Assembly (NCBI RefSeq): GCF_000403455.2
Contig: NZ_KE159715.1
Span: forward strand, 462,719-526,718
Length of the DNA stretch: 64,000 nt
Direction of reading: 5' to 3'
From: Dorea sp. 5-2
GTDB lineage: Bacteria > Bacillota > Clostridia > Lachnospirales > Lachnospiraceae
Part shown: piece after piece, positions 9,042 to 18,393 of the stretch
Layout of the letters: every line of letters starts with the position of its first letter
How positions within the stretch are numbered: the stretch's first letter is position 1
Notes under the pieces: generated by a model
Told to the model about the DNA's origin: nothing
What the model saw: only the letters and a program-made list of their open reading frames with translations
Databases searched by the model: none
Made by a program: the position numbers and the translations under genes

Positions 9042-10021
9042 TGTTGGCTGTAGAGGAGGTCGAGAAGGTGGAAGAGCAGAAGGAAAAAGTAGGTTTTTTT
9101 AAGCGTCTGGTACAGGGGCTTGGGAAGACGAGGGATAATATCGTGTCCGGCATGGACAGTATTTTCAGTGGATTTTCCCATATAGACGATGATTTCTATG
9201 AGGAGCTGGAGGAAGTCCTGATCATGGGAGACCTGGGAGTACAGGCAACCTATGATATCCTGGACGATCTGAAGGCGAAGGTGAAAGCGCAGCATATCAA
9301 GGAGCCGGTAAAGTGCAGGGAGCTTCTGATCGAGAGTATCAAGGAGCAGATGGATGTAGGCGAGACTGCTTATGAGTTCGAGGAGAAGACATCGGTGGTT
9401 ATGGTGATCGGCGTCAACGGCGTGGGTAAGACTACGACCATCGGGAAGCTTGCGGGGAAGCTGCGGGCGCAGGATAAGAAGGTGGTGCTCGCGGCTGCGG
9501 ATACTTTCCGTGCGGCTGCAGGAGAGCAGCTTAAGGAATGGGCGAACCGCGCCCAGGCGGATCTGATCGGAGGGCAGGAAGGCTCAGACCCGGCGTCGGT
9601 GGTCTATGACGCGGTGGCTTCCGCCAAGGCAAGGCATGCGGACGTACTGCTGTGCGATACCGCGGGCAGGCTTCACAACAAGAAGAACCTGATGGAAGAA
9701 TTAAGAAAGATGAACCGGATCATTGACCGGGAATTCCCGGAGGCTTACCGGGAGACTCTGGTGGTATTGGATGCAACTACGGGGCAGAATGCGCTGCAGC
9801 AGGCGAAAGAGTTCAACGAAGTGGCGGATATCACGGGGATTGTCCTGACGAAGATGGACGGGACGGCAAAAGGTGGTATTGCCGTGGCGATCCATGCGGA
9901 ACTTGGGATTCCGGTGAAGTATATCGGCGTTGGAGAGTCGATCGAAGATCTGCAGAAGTTTGATGCGGATACATTCGTACGCGCATTGTTCACGGCGGAA
10001 AGCACGGAAGAGGAAAGCTGA
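9041..10021 (+). CDS. ftsY: Signal recognition particle receptor FtsY
   Basis: FtsY docks ribosome-SRP complexes at the membrane and delivers them to SecYEG. The 326-residue product has an N-domain (about 30-110) and a GTPase G-domain with GVNGVGKTTT, DTAGRL and TKMDGTAKGG. It has only a short acidic N-terminus, typical of Gram-positives. Translation may start at ATG 9041, overlapping the smc stop, or at GTG 9068 behind GGAGG. Its SRP partner ffh normally lies next to it through ylxM, but here it is 32 kb downstream. Confidence 0.96.
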   Translation: MLAVEEVEKVEEQKEKVGFFKRLVQGLGKTRDNIVSGMDSIFSGFSHIDDDFYEELEEVLIMGDLGVQATYDILDDLKAKVKAQHIKEPVKCRELLIESIKEQMDVGETAYEFEEKTSVVMVIGVNGVGKTTTIGKLAGKLRAQDKKVVLAAADTFRAAAGEQLKEWANRAQADLIGGQEGSDPASVVYDAVASAKARHADVLLCDTAGRLHNKKNLMEELRKMNRIIDREFPEAYRETLVVLDATTGQNALQQAKEFNEVADITGIVLTKMDGTAKGGIAVAIHAELGIPVKYIGVGESIEDLQKFDADTFVRALFTAESTEEES

Positions 10022-10102
10022 CTTTTTGAGGCGGACAGGAGGATATCATAGCTAGAGATATTCCGGATGTGGAAATAAGAGATTGTAGGAAGGAAGAAGA
10101 TC

Positions 10103-11317
10103 ATGTTGACATTAGAGAAATTCGAGCAGGCGAGTGAGCTTGTGAAGGACATTACGAATCCGACGAAATTGGTATACAGTGAATATTTAAGCCAGGAGAC
10201 TGGCGGAAGGATCTACCTGAAGCCGGAGAATATGCAGAAGACAGGCGCCTACAAGGTACGCGGCGCTTATTATAAGATCAGTACGATGAGCGATGAGGCG
10301 AGGCAGAAAGGTTTGATCACGGCTTCGGCAGGCAACCATGCACAGGGAGTCGCCTATGCGGCTCAGAAGTTCGGCTGCAAAGTGGTGATCGTCATGCCGA
10401 CGGTGACTCCGCTGATCAAGGTGAACCGCACGAAGAATTACGGCGCGGAGGTTATCCTGTACGGAGACGTCTATGACGATGCCTGTGAGTATGCATGGAA
10501 GCTGGCAGAGGAGAATGGGTACACCTTCGTTCATCCGTTTGACGATGAAGATATCGCGACGGGACAGGGAAGTATTGCCATGGAGATCGTGCAGGAACTC
10601 CCCACTGTGGATTATATCCTGGTTCCGGTAGGCGGAGGCGGATTGATCACGGGTGTTGCCACGCTTGCGAAGATGTTGAATCCCAAGATCCAGATCATCG
10701 GTGTGGAGCCGGCTCAGGCGGCGAGTATGACGGCGGCTCTGGCGACAGGCGAGCCGGTCTCTCTGGACAGTGCGAACACGATTGCCGACGGTACTGCAGT
10801 GAAGCGGGTGGGTGAGAAGATCTTCCCGTATGCACAGGAGAATATTGAACGTATGCTGACCGTGGAGGATGACGAACTGATCGGGGCATTTCTGGATCTG
10901 GTAGAGAACCATAAGATGGTGGTGGAGAATTCCGGGCTCCTGACAGTTGCCGCATTGAAGCAGCTGGATCTGAAAGGCAAGAAGGCTGTGGCGGTCTTAA
11001 GCGGCGGCAATATGGACGTGATCACCATGTCTTCGATCGTACAGCATGGATTGATCCAGCGAGACAGGATCTTCTCGGTGTCTGTGCTGCTCCCGGACAA
11101 ACCGGGTGAACTGGTGCGTGTTGCGGCTACCATTGCCGATGCACAGGGGAATGTGATCAAGCTTGAGCATAATCAGTTTGTCAGCACCAACCGGAATGCG
11201 GCGGTAGAGCTTCGTATTACGATGGAGGCGTTTGGAACGGAACATAAGAATGAGATCATGAAGGCATTAGAGGATGAAGGATTCCGGCCAAGAGAGATTG
11301 GTGCGAAGCTGTATTAA
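10103..11317 (+). CDS. ilvA: Threonine ammonia-lyase with ACT domain
   Basis: This PLP enzyme deaminates L-threonine to 2-oxobutanoate, for isoleucine synthesis or threonine fermentation. The 404-residue product has the PLP-lysine region ENMQKTGAYKVRGA, SAGNHAQGVAYAAQ, the phosphate-binding loop VPVGGGGL, and a single ACT domain (about 326-404) beginning ISVLLPDKPGEL-like. One ACT domain and about 400 residues match the short Firmicutes IlvA/TdcB type rather than the 514-residue E. coli IlvA. It has its own ribosome site and is closed by a terminator, so it is probably monocistronic or read from ftsY. Confidence 0.92.
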   Translation: MLTLEKFEQASELVKDITNPTKLVYSEYLSQETGGRIYLKPENMQKTGAYKVRGAYYKISTMSDEARQKGLITASAGNHAQGVAYAAQKFGCKVVIVMPTVTPLIKVNRTKNYGAEVILYGDVYDDACEYAWKLAEENGYTFVHPFDDEDIATGQGSIAMEIVQELPTVDYILVPVGGGGLITGVATLAKMLNPKIQIIGVEPAQAASMTAALATGEPVSLDSANTIADGTAVKRVGEKIFPYAQENIERMLTVEDDELIGAFLDLVENHKMVVENSGLLTVAALKQLDLKGKKAVAVLSGGNMDVITMSSIVQHGLIQRDRIFSVSVLLPDKPGELVRVAATIADAQGNVIKLEHNQFVSTNRNAAVELRITMEAFGTEHKNEIMKALEDEGFRPREIGAKLY

Positions 11318-11350
11318 TGAAGTTAATAATCTATAAGATGTGAATCGTAA

Positions 11351-11400
11351 CAGGACTGCCCATGCAGAGTCGTTTTCGGCGAGGGGCAGTCCTGAATTTT
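11351..11400 (+). terminator. Intrinsic terminator after ilvA
   Basis: CAGGACTGCC (11351-11360) pairs with GGGCAGTCCTG (11384-11394), followed by AATTTTTGG. It separates ilvA from the citrate operon. Confidence 0.85.
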
Positions 11401-11414
11401 TGGAAATATTTCTC

Positions 11415-11443
11415 TTGACAAAAAATGTATCATTGTATACAAT
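11415..11443 (+). promoter_or_regulatory. Sigma-A promoter of the citrate synthase-gntR-icd operon
   Basis: A consensus -35 TTGACA (11415-11420), 17-base spacer and -10 TACAAT (11438-11443). The -10 is embedded in a palindromic operator, so repressor binding would block RNA polymerase directly. Confidence 0.85.
11432..11443. promoter_or_regulatory. Palindromic GntR-type operator ATTGTATACAAT
   Basis: The 12-base perfect palindrome overlaps the -10 box. Its core TTGTATACAA is the core of the operator of B. subtilis GntR, a founding FadR/FCD-subfamily member. The second gene of this operon encodes such a regulator, so autoregulation is the simplest reading. Confidence 0.75.
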
Positions 11444-11489
11444 TATACACATTGATGGATAAGGATATGATACGAAGGAGATGACATCT

Positions 11490-12872
11490 ATGGAGAGTAG
11501 GAAAGTATACCTGGACAAACACACGAATCTGCTGCAGTTGGAGGAGCATATGTATCCGCTGGTGGATGTGGAGAAGCCGAATGTATTCCGGAATCTCTTC
11601 CGTTATGACGAGATTCCGAAGATTGCGTTCAACGACCGTATCGTGCCGCACAATATGCCGGATGAGATCTGGATCACAGACACTACGTTCCGGGACGGGC
11701 AGCAGTCGAGAGCGCCCTACAGTACGGAACAGATCGTGAAGCTCTATGAGTATTTTCATAAGCTTGGAGGTCCCCAGGGGAAGATCCGCCAGTGCGAGTT
11801 CTTCTTATATAGCAAGAAGGATCGCGACGCGGTATATAAGTGTCTGGAGAAGGGGTATCAATTTCCGGAGGTCACCAGCTGGATCCGCGCCAGCAAGAAG
11901 GATTTTGAGCTGGTGCGTGAGATCGGGATGAAGGAGACCGGGATCCTGGTCAGCTGTTCGGATTATCATATCTTTTATAAATTAAAGATGACCAGGCGGG
12001 AATGTATGGAGCATTATCTGTCGGTGGTCCGCGAGTGTCTGGAGACGGGGGTGAGCCCAAGGTGTCATCTGGAGGATATTACCAGGTCAGATATCTATGG
12101 TTTCGTGATCCCGTTCTGTCTGGAGCTGATGAAGCTGATGGAGGAGTACCAGATCCCGGTGAAGATCCGCGTCTGTGATACCATGGGATATGGGGTGAAT
12201 TACCCGGGAGCCGTGATACCAAGGTCGATTCCGGGGATCATCTACGGAATCCGCGTCCATGCGGGAGTGCCGAGCGAACTGATCGAATTCCACGGGCACA
12301 ATGACTTCTATAAGGCGGTTAGCAATTCAACTACGGCGTGGCTTTATGGAGCGTGCGGGGTGAACTGTTCTCTCTTTGGGATCGGGGAACGCACAGGTAA
12401 TACGCCGCTGGAGGCGATGGTGTTCGAGTATGCGCAGCTTCGGGGAACACTGGACGGCATGGATACGGCTGTGATCACGGAACTTGCGGAATATTATGAG
12501 AAAGAGATCGGATACCGGGTGCCGTCAAGGACGCCGTTTGTGGGAAGGAATTTTAATGTCACACGGGCAGGGATCCATGCGGACGGGCTGTTGAAGAATG
12601 AAGAGATCTATAATGTGTTTGACACAGGTAAGTTCCTGAACCGCCCGCCTCTTGTGGCAGTGTCCAATACGTCCGGGCTTGCGGGGATCGCCCACTGGAT
12701 CAATACATATTTTCATCTGCCGGAGGAAGAGCAGGTGGATAAGAATACGGAGCTGGTTGCGATGGTCAAAGCGTGGGTTGACAAGGAGTATGAGGATGGA
12801 CGTGTGACGGTCCTGACCGATGACGAGCTGCTTCAGGTGATCAAGGATGCGAAGAGACAGTTAGGGGAATGA
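11490..12872 (+). CDS. Homocitrate/isopropylmalate synthase-family enzyme, probable Re-citrate synthase
   Basis: The 460-residue protein belongs to the DRE-TIM metallolyase (HMGL-like) family: catalytic ITDTTFRDGQQSRAPYS, metal-binding FHGHND, and GIGERTGNTPLEA. It is shorter than LeuA and lacks the LeuA regulatory domain. In Clostridium kluyveri a protein of this family is the oxygen-sensitive Re-citrate synthase, and the operon here includes isocitrate dehydrogenase, so I infer oxaloacetate plus acetyl-CoA to citrate, feeding glutamate. Homocitrate synthase is the alternative, but no lysine-via-aminoadipate genes are present. ATG 11490 has AAGGAG (11475-11480) at 9 bases; ATG 11481 touches the SD and is less likely. 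Confidence 0.75.
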   Translation: MESRKVYLDKHTNLLQLEEHMYPLVDVEKPNVFRNLFRYDEIPKIAFNDRIVPHNMPDEIWITDTTFRDGQQSRAPYSTEQIVKLYEYFHKLGGPQGKIRQCEFFLYSKKDRDAVYKCLEKGYQFPEVTSWIRASKKDFELVREIGMKETGILVSCSDYHIFYKLKMTRRECMEHYLSVVRECLETGVSPRCHLEDITRSDIYGFVIPFCLELMKLMEEYQIPVKIRVCDTMGYGVNYPGAVIPRSIPGIIYGIRVHAGVPSELIEFHGHNDFYKAVSNSTTAWLYGACGVNCSLFGIGERTGNTPLEAMVFEYAQLRGTLDGMDTAVITELAEYYEKEIGYRVPSRTPFVGRNFNVTRAGIHADGLLKNEEIYNVFDTGKFLNRPPLVAVSNTSGLAGIAHWINTYFHLPEEEQVDKNTELVAMVKAWVDKEYEDGRVTVLTDDELLQVIKDAKRQLGE

Positions 12873-13537
12873 GAGAAAGAAGAGAGAGAATGGAAGAGTA
12901 TCAGGACCGTTCATTGCGGGGCAGGGTGTTCCGGCGGCTTCGGGAGGATATTCTGTCAGGAGTCTATCAGGAACAAGATGAGCTGCGGGAGATTACGATC
13001 GGAGAGGAACTGGGGGTCAGCAGGACTCCGGTGAGAGAGGCGCTGCGCCAGTTGGAACTGGAGGGGCTAGTTACGATCATTCCCAACAAGGGCGCTTATG
13101 TGACCGGGATTTCCCGTAAGGATGTGGCGGATATCTATAAGATCCGTTCGATGTTGGAAGGAATGTGCGCCAGATGGGCGACGGAACATATTACGGAGAA
13201 ACAGATTGAAGAGTTGGAGGAAGTATTGCTGCTGTCTGAATTTCATCTGCATAAGAAAAGCGGCGGGCAGGCGGAGCAGGTGACGGAGCTTGACGGCAAG
13301 TTCCATAAGGTATTGTATGAGGCTTCGAACAGCCGGATCATGGAACATGTGCTGTCGGATTTTCATAAATACGTGCAGATGGCAAGGGCGATGTCTGTGG
13401 GTGAGAAGAAGCGTGCAAGAAAGTCCATACAGGAGCACCGGGAGATTCTTGAGGCGATCAAGAAACATGACGGGGAACTGGCGGAGAAGCTGGCGAACCG
13501 GCATATCCTGAATGTAATGGAGAATCTGCAAATATAG
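12869..13537 (+). CDS. GntR-family regulator with FCD ligand domain
   Basis: The 222-residue protein has an N-terminal winged helix (about 15-80) with the family pattern [19 protein letters not shown] and [22 protein letters not shown]-terminal all-helical FCD domain (about 90-215) carries the metal/ligand residues expected of the FadR subfamily (E-x2-HK near FHLHKK, and the H of EHREI). FCD domains often bind organic acids such as citrate or other carboxylates. It overlaps the upstream gene by ATGA and precedes icd by 22 bases. It most likely represses this operon through the palindrome at the promoter. ATG 12890 is a possible alternative start. Confidence 0.9.
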   Translation: MRERRERMEEYQDRSLRGRVFRRLREDILSGVYQEQDELREITIGEELGVSRTPVREALRQLELEGLVTIIPNKGAYVTGISRKDVADIYKIRSMLEGMCARWATEHITEKQIEELEEVLLLSEFHLHKKSGGQAEQVTELDGKFHKVLYEASNSRIMEHVLSDFHKYVQMARAMSVGEKKRARKSIQEHREILEAIKKHDGELAEKLANRHILNVMENLQI

Positions 13538-13559
13538 TAAAAATCAGGAGGTATTTAAC

Positions 13560-14759
13560 ATGGCAAAGATTAAGATGACAACACCAATCGTAGAGATGGA
13601 CGGCGACGAGATGACCCGTATCCTGTGGAAGATGATCAAGGATCACTTGTTGGAGCCGTTTATTGAACTGAATACGGAATATTATGATCTGGGGCTTGAG
13701 CACAGGAACGAGACGGACGACCAGGTGACGGTGGATTCGGCTAATGCGACGAAGAAGTATAAGGTTGCCGTGAAGTGTGCGACGATCACGCCCAATGCGG
13801 CGCGTATGACGGAGTATGATCTGAAAGAGATGTGGAAGAGCCCCAACGGGACGATAAGAGCGATCCTTGACGGAACGGTTTTCCGCGCGCCGATCGTAGT
13901 CAGGGGGATCGAGCCTTGTGTGAAGAATTGGAAGAAGCCGATCACGATCGCAAGGCATGCTTACGGGGATGTATATAAGGGATCGGAGATGAAGATTCCG
14001 GGAGCCGGCAAGGTGGAACTGGTGTACACGGCGAAGGACGGGTCGGAGACGAGAGAGTTGGTGCATGAATTCGACGGCGCCGGGATCGTGCAGGGTATGC
14101 ACAATGTAGAACAGTCCATCGAGAGTTTTGCGAGAAGCTGCTTCAACTATGCGTTGGATATTAAGCAGGATCTCTGGTTTGCGACCAAGGATACCATTTC
14201 CAAGAAGTATGACCATACCTTCAAAGACATTTTCCAGGAGATCTTTGACGCGGAGTATAAGGAGAGATTTGAGGCGGCGGGGATAACGTATTTCTATACG
14301 CTGATCGACGATGCCGTGGCGCGTGTGATGAAGTCTGAGGGCGGATATATCTGGGCATGTAAGAATTATGACGGAGATGTGATGAGCGATATGGTTTCTT
14401 CTGCGTTTGGCTCTCTTGCCATGATGACCTCTGTGCTGGTGTCTCCGGACGGATATTATGAGTATGAAGCGGCGCATGGGACGGTGCAGCGGCATTATTA
14501 CAAGCATCTTGAGGGAGAAGAGACGTCTACCAATTCCGTAGCGACCATATTTGCATGGACGGGGGCTCTGCGCAAGCGGGGAGAACTGGACGGGAATCAG
14601 GAGTTGATGGATTTTGCGGACAGGCTTGAGAAGGCGACGGTGGATACGATCGAGAGCGGGCAGATGACGAAGGATCTTGCGTTGATCACGTCGATTGAAG
14701 ATCCGGTTGTGCTGAACAGTGAGGACTTTATTAAGACGATCGCCGAAAGATGTCGGTAA
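13560..14759 (+). CDS. icd: NADP-dependent isocitrate dehydrogenase, type II (eukaryote-like)
   Basis: The enzyme oxidatively decarboxylates isocitrate to 2-oxoglutarate. The 399-residue sequence begins [14 protein letters not shown] and has [13 protein letters not shown], the substrate-binding [20 protein letters not shown], and the metal region [24 protein letters not shown]. This pattern belongs to the homodimeric type II IDH of eukaryotes and some bacteria, not the E. coli type. The AGGAGG site is strong. With the candidate citrate synthase it forms two of three steps of oxidative glutamate precursor synthesis; aconitase is not in the window. Confidence 0.95.
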   Translation: MAKIKMTTPIVEMDGDEMTRILWKMIKDHLLEPFIELNTEYYDLGLEHRNETDDQVTVDSANATKKYKVAVKCATITPNAARMTEYDLKEMWKSPNGTIRAILDGTVFRAPIVVRGIEPCVKNWKKPITIARHAYGDVYKGSEMKIPGAGKVELVYTAKDGSETRELVHEFDGAGIVQGMHNVEQSIESFARSCFNYALDIKQDLWFATKDTISKKYDHTFKDIFQEIFDAEYKERFEAAGITYFYTLIDDAVARVMKSEGGYIWACKNYDGDVMSDMVSSAFGSLAMMTSVLVSPDGYYEYEAAHGTVQRHYYKHLEGEETSTNSVATIFAWTGALRKRGELDGNQELMDFADRLEKATVDTIESGQMTKDLALITSIEDPVVLNSEDFIKTIAERCR

Positions 14760-14774
14760 TATGCCATGCAGATG

Positions 14775-14805
14775 CGATGCTCCTGCCTTCTGGCATCGTT
14801 CCTTA
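14775..14805 (+). terminator. Weak hairpin after icd
   Basis: CGATGC (14775-14780) pairs with GCATCG (14793-14798), followed by a short pyrimidine run TTCCTT. It is the only terminator candidate between icd and the convergent membrane-protein gene. Confidence 0.35.
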
Positions 14806-14852
14806 CTCCCGGCTCTCGCTTATGGATTACGCAGCTATTGCCTCTTCGCGGA

Positions 14853-15284
14853 TCACATTTCCTTAGAATATTTCGAGAGGAAAAAAGCGTAGGAAATTCC
14901 TAAAATTGCAGGCGCCGTACCTGCCATGACGATCGCAGGTACGCCTGCCTTTATCTCTAACAACAAGAAGGGAAGGAAGATCAGTACGTAGGTGATGATA
15001 TCGAATGCTTTCGCCTTCGCCAGTGTATGGATCTGTCTGGTGCGTTCATCGTTCAGGTCAATGACGGTCTGAAGGCTTTCCTTGGGATATTTCTCATACT
15101 GGTAAGTGGTGGCGAAGTAGTTGAGTCCGAATAAGGATGCAAGCATTCCGCCATAGTTGAGCAGGACCAGGCACAGATTGAGAAACGGACTGTCAATGAT
15201 ATGCATCCCTTTGGTAATAGAAGCGGCGGCACCTATTAGAAATCCGGCGATAAGCATGGTTAATTTTTTCTGTTTGGTTGTCAT
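14853..15284 (-). CDS. Small integral membrane protein of unknown function
   Basis: The 143-residue protein has four predicted membrane segments in two hairpins (about 9-27, 34-56, 93-111, 115-135), separated by a polar stretch containing DLNDERTRQIHTLAKAKAF. The D-E-R-x-R-x-I-x2-LAKAKA pattern just before the second pair of helices recalls DUF2178-type proteins, but I cannot confirm membership. It has a good AAAGGAG site and its own promoter. It is monocistronic, convergent with icd and divergent from the flavoprotein gene. Confidence 0.75.
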   Translation of the reverse strand: MTTKQKKLTMLIAGFLIGAAASITKGMHIIDSPFLNLCLVLLNYGGMLASLFGLNYFATTYQYEKYPKESLQTVIDLNDERTRQIHTLAKAKAFDIITYVLIFLPFLLLEIKAGVPAIVMAGTAPAILGISYAFFLSKYSKEM

Positions 15285-15330
15285 AGCGACTCTCCTTTCC
15301 TCTTAATTAAAACGAACTTTCCATGAATTA

Positions 15331-15359
15331 AGTATAATAAAAATGGGGTAAAATATCAA
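15331..15359 (-). promoter_or_regulatory. Promoter of the small membrane protein
   Basis: Read on the minus strand: -35 TTGATA (15359-15354), 17-base spacer, -10 TATACT (15336-15331). Confidence 0.7.
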
Positions 15360-15438
15360 GTTTACTTTCCGTATTTTGGTTTCAGAGCCCGAATCTTAAA
15401 ACTTATCTGTGAAAAACATACCATTTTTTTATAGAAGA

Positions 15439-15447
15439 TGATATAAT
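15439..15447 (+). promoter_or_regulatory. Extended -10 promoter of the flavoprotein gene
   Basis: TGaTATAAT (15439-15447) is an extended -10 without a recognisable -35. It lies 65 bases upstream of the start codon. Confidence 0.55.
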
Positions 15448-15511
15448 CTATTTCGTACAGGAAAAAAGACGACAGGGTACGGACTGAGAGAAGAAGGGAG
15501 AACGGGACAAG

Positions 15512-16240
15512 ATGAAGATACTGATGATTAACGGCACATTAAGGCAGGGTTCGAGTTATCACGTAGGGAAACTCGTGATTGATAAGATTGCGGAAGATGA
15601 AGATGAGATTATAGAGTTATTTCTTCCCAAAGATATGCCGGAGTTCTGCAGAGGATGCGCCGTATGTATTACGGACAGCGAGAAGAAATGTCCGGATTAT
15701 CTGATGTATATGAAGCGTGTGACCCGTATGATCGATGCGGCGGATCTTCTGGTATTTACTTCGCCGGTTCATGTCCTGCATGTGACAGGAGCCATGAAGG
15801 CGCTTCTGGATCATTATGGATATCGCTTTATGGTACATAGGCCGGAAGAGAGTATGTTCCGCAAACAGGCGGTATGTATTACTACCGGGGCAGGAGGCGG
15901 TATGCGTTCGACACTCAGGGATATGAAGGTAAGCCTTCGCTTCTGGGGAGTCGCCAGGATCTATACTTACGGGATCGCGGTAGGTGCGATACGTTGGGAA
16001 GATGTGGAGATGCCGGTGAAGGAGAGGATCGTCGAAGGGATAGATAAGCTGTCTCTGAAGCTGACCAGGGAGATTGACAAGGTGGAACCCTCCATTTTGA
16101 CCGAGGTTCTGTTCTATGTTTTGCGGCATATGCATAAGAAGGGAATGAATCCGGTGGATCAGGAATACTGGAGAGAGAAGGGGTGGCTTGGAAAAGAACG
16201 GCCGTGGAAGAAGAAAACCGGGATACCAAAGAGCGAATAG
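15512..16240 (+). CDS. Flavodoxin-fold NAD(P)H-dependent oxidoreductase
   Basis: The 242-residue protein starts MKILMINGTLRQGSSYHVG, the FMN-phosphate loop of the NADPH-dependent FMN reductase/flavodoxin-like family. FCRGCAVCITDSEKKCPDY gives a cluster of cysteines typical of iron-sulfur flavoproteins, and FTSPVHVLHVTGAMKALLDH is the usual third motif. The C-terminal 70 residues are basic and longer than the minimal domain. The function is electron transfer or quinone/flavin reduction; the substrate is unknown. It stands alone, with its own promoter and a downstream bidirectional terminator. Confidence 0.85.
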   Translation: MKILMINGTLRQGSSYHVGKLVIDKIAEDEDEIIELFLPKDMPEFCRGCAVCITDSEKKCPDYLMYMKRVTRMIDAADLLVFTSPVHVLHVTGAMKALLDHYGYRFMVHRPEESMFRKQAVCITTGAGGGMRSTLRDMKVSLRFWGVARIYTYGIAVGAIRWEDVEMPVKERIVEGIDKLSLKLTREIDKVEPSILTEVLFYVLRHMHKKGMNPVDQEYWREKGWLGKERPWKKKTGIPKSE

Positions 16241-16255
16241 TGTGATCTTAATTTA

Positions 16256-16305
16256 AAAAGGCTGTGTCAGACGCCGGGTTACGGCGAGTGACACAGCCCT
16301 TCTTC
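16256..16305. terminator. Bidirectional terminator
   Basis: GGCTGTGTCA (16260-16269) pairs with TGACACAGCC (16289-16298), with an inner CGCCG/CGGCG pair; A-rich before and TTCTT after. It serves the convergent flavoprotein and ABC-F genes. Confidence 0.85.
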
Positions 16306-16330
16306 GTATTTCCGCGAAGCGGCGGATCTG

Positions 16331-18250
16331 CTACGTATTTTCAAGTTCTTCCCATCTCTCGTATAAGTTCTCAAGTTCGGCGGCGATCGCGGCTTTTTCC
16401 GACGCCAGTTCCTGGCATCGGACGGAATTCGTGAAGACTTCTTCCAGGGACATCATCTCGTCGATGGAGGCGTCCCGTTCTTCCAGTTCGGTGATGCGGT
16501 CCTCCGTTTTCTTCAATTCATTCAGACGCTTGCGTTCTTTTGCCTGGGCTTCCTTCTGCTCTTGCCAGCTGAGCTTGGCTTTGGAAGGAGCGCCGGGGGA
16601 AGTGTAAGAGGCGGTATGGGATTGTCCGGCGTAAGCGGCTGTCAGCTCGTCTTTTTTCTCCAGATAATAATCATAATTTCCGATGTAGTTCACGAAAGTA
16701 TGGTTGACAAGATCCAGGATACGGGAGGCTGTCTGGTTGATAAAATACCGGTCATGCGAGACATACAGCAGGGTTCCGGTATAATCGTTCAGCGCTTTTT
16801 CCAGAATCTCCTTAGAATCGATGTCCAGGTGGTTCGTCGGCTCGTCCAGGATAAGGAAGTTTGCCCTGGAAAGCATGAGCTTGGCAAGAGATACCCTGCC
16901 GCGTTCCCCGCCGCTTAAGTCGCCGATCCGCTTGAAGACGTCGTCTCCGGTGAAGAGGAATGCGGCGAGCATATTGCGGATCTTTGTGTTTGTAAGATCC
17001 GGGTAGTCGTCGGAGATCTCGTCAAATATGGTCTTCTCCATGTGAAGGACGTGATGTTCCTGGTCATAGTATCCGATCTCTACATTGGTTCCGAGGGTAA
17101 AGGTTCCGGAGTCTGCGGGAATGACCTGGTTGAGGATCTTAAGCAGTGTGGTCTTGCCGGTTCCGTTATCGCCGATGACGGCTATGTGTTCCCCGCGCTT
17201 GATCTCAAAATTAACGTCCGAAAATAACATCTGGCCAGGGAAGGCTTTGCTAAGATGTTCCACGGCAAGGACGTCGTTTCCGCTTACGCGGGAAGGTTCC
17301 AGCGTAAGATGGATCTCGGTATTCATCACGGCGGGCTTCTCAAGGGGCGTGATCTTTTCCAACATCTTTTCACGGCTCTCCGCACGCTTGATGGATTTCT
17401 CACGGTTGAAGGAGCGCAGTTTTTCGATCACGGCTTCGTGATGCCGGATCTCCTGCTGCTGGTTTAGGTATTCTTTGAGACGTGCATCCATAAGCTGGCG
17501 CTTTTTGGCGGCATAGTCCGTATAATTGCCAAGATAGGACATGAGTTTCCCCATCTCGATTTCCAGGACTTTTGTGACGACTTTGTCAAGGAAATATCGG
17601 TCGTGGGATACGATCAGTACCGCTCCGGGGTAGTTCAGCAGATATGTCTCAAGCCAGGCGATGGAGTTCAGGTCCAGGTGGTTGGTAGGCTCGTCAAGGA
17701 GCAGGATATCTGGTTTTGTGAGCAGAAGCTTTCCGAGAGAGACACGGGTCTTCTGGCCTCCGGAGAGTGTGGAGACGGGTTTTGAGAAATCATTTTCATG
17801 AAAGCCGAGCCCTTTTAATACACCGGCGATCTCACTCTCGTAAGCATATCCGTTCTCACGCTCGAAAGCCGCAGTCAGGCGGTGATAGGTTTCCAGGCGG
17901 GAAGAAAGCGCTTCCCCTTCCAGATGCTTTAATTCTAATTCAATATCACGTATCTGCTGTTCCATCGCGATAAGATCTGCTTTGGCAAGCTTTACTTCTT
18001 CATAGATCGTGCTTTTGCTTACCATGTCCTGGTGCTGCGCGAGATAGCCGAGCGTCTTCCCTTTGGTCAGGATCACTTCGCCTTCATCCGAAGGCAGTTC
18101 CCCTACGATCATCTTGAATAAAGTAGTCTTTCCGGCTCCGTTAGCGCCGACAAGGGCGGCTTTTTCATGGTCTTCTATATGAAAGGAACCTTCGGTGACG
18201 ATTACATTCTCTCCGAAGGATTTGCTGATTCCATGGCATGCTAGTATCAT
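16331..18250 (-). CDS. ABC-F ribosome-associated ATPase (YdiF-like)
   Basis: The 639-residue soluble protein has two ABC domains with no membrane segments: GANGAGKTT, LSGGQ and DEPTNHLDLNS in the first; GDNGTGKTT, LSGGE and DEPTNHLDIDS in the second. They are joined by the roughly 80-residue charged P-site tRNA-interaction linker of ABC-F proteins. A C-terminal coiled coil follows (about 560-639). Such proteins act on stalled ribosomes; some give antibiotic resistance, but length and the rex neighbour match B. subtilis YdiF, a housekeeping member next to rex. A clear AGGAGG precedes the ATG. Divergent from rex. Confidence 0.92.
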   Translation of the reverse strand: MILACHGISKSFGENVIVTEGSFHIEDHEKAALVGANGAGKTTLFKMIVGELPSDEGEVILTKGKTLGYLAQHQDMVSKSTIYEEVKLAKADLIAMEQQIRDIELELKHLEGEALSSRLETYHRLTAAFERENGYAYESEIAGVLKGLGFHENDFSKPVSTLSGGQKTRVSLGKLLLTKPDILLLDEPTNHLDLNSIAWLETYLLNYPGAVLIVSHDRYFLDKVVTKVLEIEMGKLMSYLGNYTDYAAKKRQLMDARLKEYLNQQQEIRHHEAVIEKLRSFNREKSIKRAESREKMLEKITPLEKPAVMNTEIHLTLEPSRVSGNDVLAVEHLSKAFPGQMLFSDVNFEIKRGEHIAVIGDNGTGKTTLLKILNQVIPADSGTFTLGTNVEIGYYDQEHHVLHMEKTIFDEISDDYPDLTNTKIRNMLAAFLFTGDDVFKRIGDLSGGERGRVSLAKLMLSRANFLILDEPTNHLDIDSKEILEKALNDYTGTLLYVSHDRYFINQTASRILDLVNHTFVNYIGNYDYYLEKKDELTAAYAGQSHTASYTSPGAPSKAKLSWQEQKEAQAKERKRLNELKKTEDRITELEERDASIDEMMSLEEVFTNSVRCQELASEKAAIAAELENLYERWEELENT

Positions 18251-18364
18251 AATGTCCTCCTGATATCTGACGTGTTTTGCCGGTTTTAAGCCGGTTTTTT
18301 TGAGCGGACAGATTTATCCGTACCTAACATTATAACGAAAATATTACAAAATACAACTAAAAGT

Positions 18365-18393
18365 TTGACTTTAATCTTACTATTCTATATAAT
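18365..18393 (+). promoter_or_regulatory. Promoter of rex
   Basis: -35 TTGACT (18365-18370), 17-base spacer, -10 TATAAT (18388-18393). No clear Rex operator (TTGTTAA-n4-TTAACAA type) overlaps it. Confidence 0.8.
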
